From positions 1-37,657 of the forward strand of contig CAZLBC010000046.1 of the NCBI GenBank assembly GCA_964557575.1: a DNA stretch of 37,657 nucleotides, read 5' to 3'. The notes beneath the pieces were generated by a model. That model had not been told where the DNA came from. It searched no databases and saw only the letters and a program-made list of their open reading frames with translations. This document shows, piece after piece, positions 25,349-32,166 of this stretch (the first letter of the stretch is position 1; every line of letters starts with the position of its first letter). This DNA is from CAZLBC01 sp964557575. Its GTDB lineage: Bacteria > Planctomycetota > Phycisphaerae > SM23-33. The translations under genes were made by a program, and so were the position numbers.

Positions 25349-28114
25349 ATGCACCTGAAAGACATAATCTGTGTCGCGTTCATATTTCTTGCGGCGACGG
25401 TGTTTGTGCCTGGATGCGCTGCATCCGACAAGGCAACTGCTGCCGAGCAGATCGCCGCCTGGGCTGAGCTGCCCGCCGATGGCCCACAGGGTCGGCCTCT
25501 GCCGCTGACCGCGTCGTGGGTGCCCGGGGGGATGTTCGACATGAAATCCCTGGTGCAGATGATCAAGGACGGCCACCACGTGCTGCCGACCATCAGCGAT
25601 CCCAAGTTCGGCGCCATCTACCACTACCTGCTTCAGAATAAAGAAGGCCCGCCGACCGCCGACAGCCACCACCTCGGCTGGCTGGCCAAACTCGAACCCG
25701 AGTTCAAGTATCTGGCCGAGCATAAACTGCCATTCGCGATGATGGGCAACAACTGGGCGGCGGGGATCCCGGGACTGGAGAAACAGTACCAGCGTGATGC
25801 CAACAAACACAACCGCCGAGAGTTCACCCCCGAGGAAAGCGTCCGGCTGATGGTCGAAAAGGACGGTGAAATCGTCTCCGGTTCGTGGAGGCTGGCCAGC
25901 CCGTTCGCCCCCGACGACGCGTGGGCCCGTTTTGCCCGCTGGTGGGGAGGCAATCGCGCAATCCAGTGGGTCCAGGAGGTCTATCCCGACCCGCCCATGG
26001 TCGTGTGGTTGAATAACAACGAAGGCGGCGAAATCGGCCTCAAACACCTCAACCGGTCCGTCCGTTTTCAGAGGAAATACGGCGATCAGGACCTTTCAAA
26101 GGACCAGAAACAGCAGATTCTCCACGCGGCATACGACCAGAAGTACGAAGTCCTTTTCGACACGGTTCGCCAGACGCTCACTGAGCCGGCGTGGAAGACC
26201 AACTCCCGGTTCGTCGCCTACAACGCCTGGCCCCGCAGCGTGAAGGGGCGCACCGATGAACGGAATCACCGCAGCGAGTGGAAACGCTACGACGGGGCGA
26301 TGCCCGAGTTCTACCTGAACGACTGGCAGATCTACCGGGGTAAAACCGATTACAACTACTGGAGCCCACAGACCGAAGGACTGCGGATCGAGTCGTCGCA
26401 GGACGTTATTTTCAGCCTGGCTCCGGATTACTATTTTGCCTCCATCGCGTGGGACGGCGGTCAGCCGGCGAAACGCCGGTCGGCGATCAACTGTCTGGCC
26501 ACGGGAATGTACGGTTCCGGCGCGGTGCAGCGATGGGATTTCGCCCGGTATGAGGGCATGATCCAGTTCGGATTGTGGGCGATGCGGCCCCGCGTGATGC
26601 GCGAGTTCCGCTGGCCGGTGAGCGACCACGACGCATACGATAAAGGCGCGTTTATGGCGGTGGTCGATGCGGTCGACCGGGTTTGGGGCAACGAGACCCT
26701 CGCCGAGTTCTGGCGTTTCGGCGAGCTGGTCAAAAGCGAGAAGTTCAGACCTCCCCATAAAAGGGTGGCTGAGGAGTTGAGATTTTACAGTCGGGTGGAT
26801 TCGCTTCTGCCAGTCGACGTCAATCCGCCACGAAAAAACTGGCCCAGGATATGGCGCCTCAAGGCCGGGAAAAGCGATCCCGTCAAACTCCGGGTGCTAG
26901 CGCTGGCGTTGAAACGGGGCGAGAAGCCGAACCGCCGGTGGCTGATTTATGCGCATGCCCCGCTCGGCGCCGTTGAAAGCCCGAAAGTGACCCTGCCCGA
27001 TTACGGCCAGGTTACGCTGGACCACGCGGCACGGTCAGGCTCTTTCTTCCTGTTCAATGAGGCCGATGAGTCGCTGAAAACCGTGGTGCGCGGCGGGCCG
27101 GCCGAGATTACAGTGGAGCCCGAAGTGCGGTTCGTCGAACCCGGCGGAACGGTTCGGGTGACGGCGAAGTCGACTGTGTCCCCCGAGGAGGGCTTTGAAT
27201 CGTATGCGTGGTCAGTTGGCGACTCCAACCCATCACTGGAGGAAGGACCGGTGACGAAGGGATTGAAACTGCAAAACCCCGGATTGCACATGATTCGCGT
27301 CACCGGCACCACACCGGACGGACGGGAGATCTCCGACGACGGGGCGGTGTTCGTCGGGGAAGAACCCGACGAAGCGGTGATCTATGATCTGGCGCTGAGC
27401 GACGCGTCGGTCTGGCGCGGACCCTGGAAAGGAGTGGGGAAAGATAAACGCGAACTTCTGACCTATCGTATGGTCCCCAACCCCGGCCGCGCGCCGGATA
27501 TCGTGCTGCACGGCGGGGAGTTTGTCGAGGATGCCGACCTTGGCCGGCGTGTGCTGGAACTCTCCCACGATGACGACGGACTCTGGGGCGTGCGCAGCCG
27601 GCTGACGTGCAACCGGGGCTATCCCAACCTGACGATTTCCATCCGTTTTAAACCGGAGACGCTTGAGGGCACGCAGGTGCTCTATGTGCAGGGCGGGCGC
27701 GGCAAAGGGTTCAACATCTACATTCAGGACGGCACATTGTATGCGGGGAGCCTGAGCCACAAACAGAATTGGGGGAAGTTCAACGACCGGGAGGGAAAAT
27801 ACCGATACTGGTTGAGCTCCGACGCCGTTGAGGCGGATCGCTGGCACCACGTGACGCTGGTGCTGAAGGACGCCACGGAAGATATTCAGGACGACAAACT
27901 GTCGCTCTACATCGACGGCAAAAAGGTCGGATCGGGCCCGGGCGTGCGGATCCCCAATCATCATGCGGGACCGCGGATTGGGGTGGCGCGCATGACGACC
28001 CTGCACTCCGGGGAGAACATCAGACACGTCGGATTCCGCGGCCGGATCGCCGATTTCCGGCAGGTCAACGCCTCGCGGATACCGGAGGACACGAACAGAA
28101 AAGGTCAGCAATGA
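25349..28114 (+). CDS. LamG-domain lipoprotein with an unfamiliar N-terminal catalytic-type region
   Basis: 921 residues from the ATG at 25349, with GGGAG 9 bases upstream; an ATG three codons earlier is also open. IICVAFIFLAATVFVPGC is a lipoprotein signal with the modified Cys at residue 23. Residues about 40-450 look like one large alpha/beta enzyme domain (SWVPGGMFDMKSLVQM, VVWLNNNEGGEIG, YYFASIAWDGGQPAKRR) with many conserved-looking Trp, Asp and Glu; I do not recognise its family, and a TIM-barrel glycosidase is a guess. About 590-670 is PKD-like (AWSVGDSNPSLEEG) and about 695-905 is a LamG/concanavalin-like domain (VLYVQGGRGKGFNIYIQDG, RWHHVTLVLKDA). A truncated paralogue of its tail stands at 21385-21628. 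It is probably co-transcribed with the genes on both sides and surface exposed. Confidence 0.75.
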   Translation: MHLKDIICVAFIFLAATVFVPGCAASDKATAAEQIAAWAELPADGPQGRPLPLTASWVPGGMFDMKSLVQMIKDGHHVLPTISDPKFGAIYHYLLQNKEGPPTADSHHLGWLAKLEPEFKYLAEHKLPFAMMGNNWAAGIPGLEKQYQRDANKHNRREFTPEESVRLMVEKDGEIVSGSWRLASPFAPDDAWARFARWWGGNRAIQWVQEVYPDPPMVVWLNNNEGGEIGLKHLNRSVRFQRKYGDQDLSKDQKQQILHAAYDQKYEVLFDTVRQTLTEPAWKTNSRFVAYNAWPRSVKGRTDERNHRSEWKRYDGAMPEFYLNDWQIYRGKTDYNYWSPQTEGLRIESSQDVIFSLAPDYYFASIAWDGGQPAKRRSAINCLATGMYGSGAVQRWDFARYEGMIQFGLWAMRPRVMREFRWPVSDHDAYDKGAFMAVVDAVDRVWGNETLAEFWRFGELVKSEKFRPPHKRVAEELRFYSRVDSLLPVDVNPPRKNWPRIWRLKAGKSDPVKLRVLALALKRGEKPNRRWLIYAHAPLGAVESPKVTLPDYGQVTLDHAARSGSFFLFNEADESLKTVVRGGPAEITVEPEVRFVEPGGTVRVTAKSTVSPEEGFESYAWSVGDSNPSLEEGPVTKGLKLQNPGLHMIRVTGTTPDGREISDDGAVFVGEEPDEAVIYDLALSDASVWRGPWKGVGKDKRELLTYRMVPNPGRAPDIVLHGGEFVEDADLGRRVLELSHDDDGLWGVRSRLTCNRGYPNLTISIRFKPETLEGTQVLYVQGGRGKGFNIYIQDGTLYAGSLSHKQNWGKFNDREGKYRYWLSSDAVEADRWHHVTLVLKDATEDIQDDKLSLYIDGKKVGSGPGVRIPNHHAGPRIGVARMTTLHSGENIRHVGFRGRIADFRQVNASRIPEDTNRKGQQ

Positions 28115-28222
28115 AAAAGTGTCCAATTCCAGAGATTGGAATACCTGCCGGCCGGAAAATGCGGAGTTCTTTCTGCCCGTTCCGTTCCTTAAATCTCATC
28201 TTTACATCAGCCCGGAACTGTC

Positions 28223-29563
28223 ATGATACACCCTGAACCCAGTTTACCTTCCCGACTTCTTGCACGAACCCACGAAATCCACGCGAAATTAAGGGCGGCC
28301 CGTGAGGCGCTGGAGGAGCGGGAGCCGGAGACGGTGTCTGTCGGCGATGGCCAGATGCTTGCTCTCTCGTTTGACCGGAAGTCTTGGCAGAGGGCAGACC
28401 GGGCAGTCGAAGGTTTCGGCAGGGGGTCACGACGTGGCGGGGGAGAACATTTCTGGTACCGAAATGTGGGGATTATCAAGTTCGGATTTCTCGATGATCT
28501 CGCCGGCGGCTGGCTATCCACAGGCCGGGAGAAATATGCCCGGGCGGCGCGAGATTATTTCGAGGATTTTTTCGATTATTTTGACGGTGCGCCCTGGGAT
28601 GGGGCGGGGGTGCGCATCACAGTCCGTACCACCAGATGGATACGGTTTTTGCCCTATCTGCTTGAGACCGATCCGTTTGATGAAGAGCTGGTGGGACGGA
28701 TCATCGACGAGACCCATGCTCAAATCAATCATCAGCATCAGAACATAGTGGACATGGGGAACGTGCGGCTTTTCCAGGCCAAGTTGTTTGTCTGGGCGAG
28801 ACTCCACCTGCCGTTTTTGGCCGAATCCGACGAATGGATCCAGTCGGCGCGCGATATCTTCAGAGATACCGCCTACCGTGACCTGGAGCCGGATGGATCC
28901 CACAGCGAGCATGAACCGAATTACCACGGGCTGTATCAGGGCACCTTCAAGAAACTGATGCTCTGGTCGCGGGCGTTCCCCGAGGAAGAAATCCCGAGTT
29001 TTCCGAAACGTACTGCCCGCATCTTCGACTACGCCGTGGCGTCCCACCGGCCTAATGGCCATGTTTGTGGAATGCAGGACGGCGCGGCGGCATGGATTGC
29101 TGATGGGTCTTTGGAACCGTTGCTTGAACGCCGAGCCGAGGTCCGTGGTCTAGCGGGGCTCGATGAGTCGCCGCCCCCGCTGGCGCAGATCTTTCCCGAT
29201 GCCGGTCAGGTGTATATGCGGGACGGCTGGGGTAAGGATGCCGACTATATGACCTTCGATGCCACGCGATGGGGTGGTGGCCACAGTCACCTTGCGCGGA
29301 ACGGGATTCAGTTGCACGCGGCGGGGCGCAGTCTCATAACGGATCCCGGATTCTTTACCTACGCCATGCAACATGCTTCGCACCGTGGCGATGAGCTGAC
29401 GAACCGTATCGGCCCGTATGCGAAATCGACTCCCGCCCACAACACGGTGAATTTGAACGGCTGGAACCAGGCTCCCACGAATCCCGATTTTCTTAAAGCC
29501 CATTTTTCCGACGACTGTTCATGGCCAAAACGGCCACCACCCCGCGACCGGAACGTTCCATAG
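28223..29563 (+). pseudogene. Heparinase II/III-like lyase gene truncated by the right 99-bp repeat
   Basis: The open frame is 446 residues. The alpha/alpha toroid part covers about 1-300 (RITVRTTRWIRFLPYLLE, DGSHSEHEPNYHGLYQG), and the beta-sheet heparinase II/III domain begins near 325 (QVYMRDGWGKDADYMTFDA, RWGGGHSHLARNGIQLHAAG, TDPGFFTYA, AHNTVNLNG). Complete members usually continue 100-200 residues beyond this point. Here the frame enters the repeat at 29518, gains about 14 foreign residues (SWPKRPPPRDRNVP) and stops. There is no signal peptide and only a weak ribosome site. These enzymes cleave uronate-containing polysaccharides by beta-elimination. Activity is doubtful with the sheet domain cut. 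Confidence 0.75.
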
Positions 29564-29616
29564 TCTATTTTATATTACACTTAAATCACCATAGTGACGG
29601 GAGATAGGATTGAAAT
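29518..29616. repeat. 99-bp direct repeat, right copy
   Basis: It matches 21286-21384 with four substitutions (C/T, G/A, A/C and G/A). One of these changes the internal ATG of the left copy to ATA. It forms the stop and last codons of the heparinase-like frame and ends 43 bases before the stop codon of the convergent sulfatase gene at 29660. Confidence 0.95.
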
Positions 29617-29659
29617 TCCGCTAACAGTTTAGAACGTCACCCCGCCGCCGATCCGCCCG

Positions 29660-31159
29660 TCACGGCCGCCAGGGCTTCGGCCCGCCGGGCTTGGACCGCA
29701 GGAACTTCGCGTCTACCTCCCGGTACCACGCGTGGAGTTTCTTGCGCATCGCCGCCGCGCGATCCGGGTGCCGGGCGGCGAGGTCCTTCCGTTCACCGAT
29801 GTCTTCCCGGAGATTGTACAGGTGGACCCGCCCGTCCTCGTACCGCTCGATCAGCTTCCAGTCCCCCATGCGGACCGCGCCGCCGGGGAATCCGCCCTGG
29901 TTCGAGTAGTGCGGGTAGTGCCAGTAGAGCGCATCCCGCCGCAGCGTCTGTTCCCCGCGGAGCAGTCCCGCCAGGGAGACCCCGTCGCGATCTTGGGCGG
30001 GGCGGGCCGTCATCCCGGCCATCTCCAGGATCGTCGGGTAGAAATCGGTGCTGATGACCGGCTCGCGGCACACCGTCCCGCCGCGGGTCACGCCCGGCCA
30101 GCGGATGATGAACGGCTCCCGGATACCGCCCTCGTAGATCCAGCCCTTCCCGCCGCGCAGGGGCAGGTTCGATGTGGGCGAGCCCTCGGAGGTGCTCAAT
30201 CCACCGTTGTCGCTCACCAGGAATACCACCGTCCGGTCCGCGATCCCCGCCTCTTCGAGTTTCCGGAGCACCGTGCCGACCGCGCAATCCATCGACTCGA
30301 CCATCGCCGCGTACACCGCGTGCGCCTGCAGGGTCCTGACCCGGCGACTGCCGGCCTTTTTCCCCGGCCAGACCTGCTCCTCCTCAGCGAAGGCTGTTTT
30401 TCCCTCACGGCCCAGGCGGCGGGCCTTCGCCCGGTACTTTGCGACGAGCTTTTTCGGTGCCATCAGGGGCGTGTGGACCGAGTAAAAGGCGAGGTACGCC
30501 AGGAACGGCCCGTCCCGGTGCGCCTCGATAAACGCGGCCGTCTCGCTGGACAGGCGTTCGGGCAGGTGCTCCCCGGGGGGACCGTCCTCGAGACGAGGAT
30601 TCCCGTAGGGCGAAAAATAATGCTTCCCGCCCCACGGCCCGCCATGCTTGTGACCGCCCTTGTTGACGTCGAATCCCTGGTGTTCCGGCCAGAATGCCGG
30701 GGTCGGCCCGAGGTGCCACTTGCCGGCGAAAAAGGTCGCGTATCCGCGCTGCTTCAGTGCCTCCGCGACGGTCACCTCCTCCAGCGGCATGCGGTCGTTG
30801 AGCACGGCGGGCCGAAAGCGGCCGGCCCGCTTCCCGCTGAAGTAGTTGGTCGCATCGATGCGGCTGGGATACCGGCCCGTCATGATGCTGTAACGCGTCG
30901 GGCTGCAGACGGGGTTGGCCGCGTAGCCGTCGGTGAACCGCATCCCCGTGGCGGCGAGGCGGTCGGTGTTCGGCGTCTCGTAGAATGTTTTCGGGTTGTT
31001 CGCCCCCACGTCCATGTACCCCAGGTCGTCGACGAGGAGAAAGAGGAAATTCAGAGGAGGCTTTTTCGACGCGGCCGCCCGCAGTCCCGGCCCCGCGGCC
31101 GCCAGGCCCGCGGCGGCGGATTTCAGGAATACGCGGCGGGTTGTTTTGGCGTCTGCCAT
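29660..31159 (-). CDS. Tat-exported family S1 sulfatase (arylsulfatase type)
   Basis: 499 residues from the ATG at 31159, chosen because AAAGGAG lies 7 bases upstream. The signal TTRRVFLKSAAAGLAAAG is a twin-arginine type. The catalytic core shows the metal pair Asp44-Asp45 in LLVDDLGYMD, the formylglycine site NPVCSPTRYSIMTGRYPSR with Cys85, AGKWHLG, and SDNGG. The C-terminal part (NLREDIGERKDLAARHPD, then YREVDAKF) is complete. It needs maturation of Cys85 by a separate formylglycine-generating system. It belongs to a different branch from the sulfatase at 5837, judging by the CSPTR versus CSPSR site and the surrounding residues, so the two probably cut different sulfate positions. It lies downstream of the carbamoyltransferase cassette on the same strand but beyond the 252-bp inverted-repeat element, so it probably has its own promoter. 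Confidence 0.92.
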   Translation of the reverse strand: MADAKTTRRVFLKSAAAGLAAAGPGLRAAASKKPPLNFLFLLVDDLGYMDVGANNPKTFYETPNTDRLAATGMRFTDGYAANPVCSPTRYSIMTGRYPSRIDATNYFSGKRAGRFRPAVLNDRMPLEEVTVAEALKQRGYATFFAGKWHLGPTPAFWPEHQGFDVNKGGHKHGGPWGGKHYFSPYGNPRLEDGPPGEHLPERLSSETAAFIEAHRDGPFLAYLAFYSVHTPLMAPKKLVAKYRAKARRLGREGKTAFAEEEQVWPGKKAGSRRVRTLQAHAVYAAMVESMDCAVGTVLRKLEEAGIADRTVVFLVSDNGGLSTSEGSPTSNLPLRGGKGWIYEGGIREPFIIRWPGVTRGGTVCREPVISTDFYPTILEMAGMTARPAQDRDGVSLAGLLRGEQTLRRDALYWHYPHYSNQGGFPGGAVRMGDWKLIERYEDGRVHLYNLREDIGERKDLAARHPDRAAAMRKKLHAWYREVDAKFLRSKPGGPKPWRP

Positions 31160-31222
31160 CGTGCACTCCTTTCGATTCAACCCCCCAACGGGTTATCGCC
31201 TCCCGCGTGAAACGCATCGTCT

Positions 31223-31474
31223 GCCCGCATAGTTCATGAAGGATCTCGCGGGGCAACGACAAAACTGCTTTAAATAAGCAACCGATAAAAGAAACGGACC
31301 GTATCGCAACAGTCCACACTGTTTCAGCGCGGTGATTTTGTTTGCCGACAAGGAAGGGGGCGGACGTCCCCGCAGGCGGGGTTAGCCGCCCCATCGAGGG
31401 AAACGTCCGTCACCTGACGCAGTCAGCAGGCAAAAGCACCCGCTGACGCGGGATGCTTCATGAACTATGCGGGC
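31223..31474. mobile_element. 252-bp element with 28-bp terminal inverted repeats (MITE-like)
   Basis: The left end (31223-31250, GCCCGCATAGTTCATGAAGG...) and the right end (31447-31474, ...CTTCATGAACTATGCGGGC) are inverted copies matching at 26 of 28 bases. Weak similarity continues about 10 bases outward on both sides (ACGCATCGT / ACGCATTGT). No coding frame is inside. It fills almost the whole 314-base gap between the DUF5989 and sulfatase genes. Its right edge touches the stop codon of the DUF5989 gene. It could be a non-autonomous transposon or a large terminator-like hairpin; the sharp terminal repeats favour the first. Confidence 0.65.
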
Positions 31475-31677
31475 TAAAACAATGCGTAAATGAAGGGACC
31501 CACCCCGCCCATCGTGACGATCATCGCGCCGACCAGCAGGATCACGAGTATGATGGGCGTCAGCCACCACTTCTTGTTGTGCCGCAGGAAATCGATGAAT
31601 TCGCGCGTCAGCCCGGTCCGGCCGCGCTGCGCCGCGGACTGAAATTCCTGCACCTGCTTATCCTGCCCGTCGTCCAT
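31474..31677 (-). CDS. DUF5989 family small membrane protein
   Basis: 67 residues. A polar N-terminus (DKQVQEFQSAAQRGRTGL) is followed by EFIDFLRHNKKWWLTPII and one membrane helix ending VGPFIYALF. The 'F..FLR..KKWWL.P' and C-terminal 'PFIY.LF' patterns are the DUF5989 signature. The family is found almost only in the cassette carbamoyltransferase-SxtJ-DUF5989, as here, and its role is unknown; a subunit of a membrane complex that presents carbamoylated glycan or natural-product intermediates is a reasonable guess. No clear ribosome site precedes the ATG; the gene starts 44 bases after the SxtJ gene ends, and coupling is likely. Its stop codon abuts the inverted-repeat element. Confidence 0.85.
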   Translation of the reverse strand: MDDGQDKQVQEFQSAAQRGRTGLTREFIDFLRHNKKWWLTPIILVILLVGAMIVTMGGVGPFIYALF

Positions 31678-31721
31678 AATCGTGGATGATACCCGATGAG
31701 AAAAAATTTGAGAAGAGATTT

Positions 31722-32162
31722 TCAGAACTGGCGAAAATAGCGATCCGCGCCCGGCCGTTGCCCGACGTCAACCCAGTAGGTCTCCGCGTCGGGGAGGAAT
31801 GTCCGGTGGAGGGGGTCCCGTCCGATCAGCCGGAAAAACAGCGCCAGCGGCGTTATGAGCAGAAAATAGATCACGCCCATCACCAGGATCGAGACGGCGA
31901 AGCCGATCGGCCAGCCGGCGACGGCCAGGACGACGTAGAGCGGCAGGAGAACGGCGGGAACGGCCGCCGCGAATAGCAGCAGCGTCCCCGCGCACGACCA
32001 GAGCACGGTCGCCGTCGTGACGGCGGTCTCGGGCCCCAGGGCGATCGTGAAGATCGAATGCCGGAAAAAGACCCAGGCCCCGAGGAGCGCGAGGATCACC
32101 GCGCCCGCGATCCCGAAATGTCGCAGTTGCCGTCTCGTGGGTTTGATGTTCAATTCGATCAT
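31722..32162 (-). CDS. SxtJ family membrane protein
   Basis: 146 residues with about three or four membrane helices (AGAVILALLGAWVFF, VLWSCAGTLLLFAAAVPAVL, IGFAVSILVMGVIYFLL). The N-terminal part MIELNIKPTRRQLRHFG and the C-terminal stretch TPLALFFRLIGRDPLHR with TYWVDV are family hallmarks. SxtJ is named from the saxitoxin cluster, where it sits with a carbamoyltransferase; its biochemical role is not established. The ATG is 4 bases from the stop of the carbamoyltransferase gene, so translation is probably coupled. Confidence 0.88.
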   Translation of the reverse strand: MIELNIKPTRRQLRHFGIAGAVILALLGAWVFFRHSIFTIALGPETAVTTATVLWSCAGTLLLFAAAVPAVLLPLYVVLAVAGWPIGFAVSILVMGVIYFLLITPLALFFRLIGRDPLHRTFLPDAETYWVDVGQRPGADRYFRQF

Positions 32163-32166
32163 CGGC

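Noticed and set aside
28111..28236. 41-codon frame overlapping the stop of the LamG lipoprotein by ATGA
   Set aside because: The overlap is attractive, but the sequence lacks a domain, a signal peptide or a ribosome site and runs through a hairpin into the next gene.
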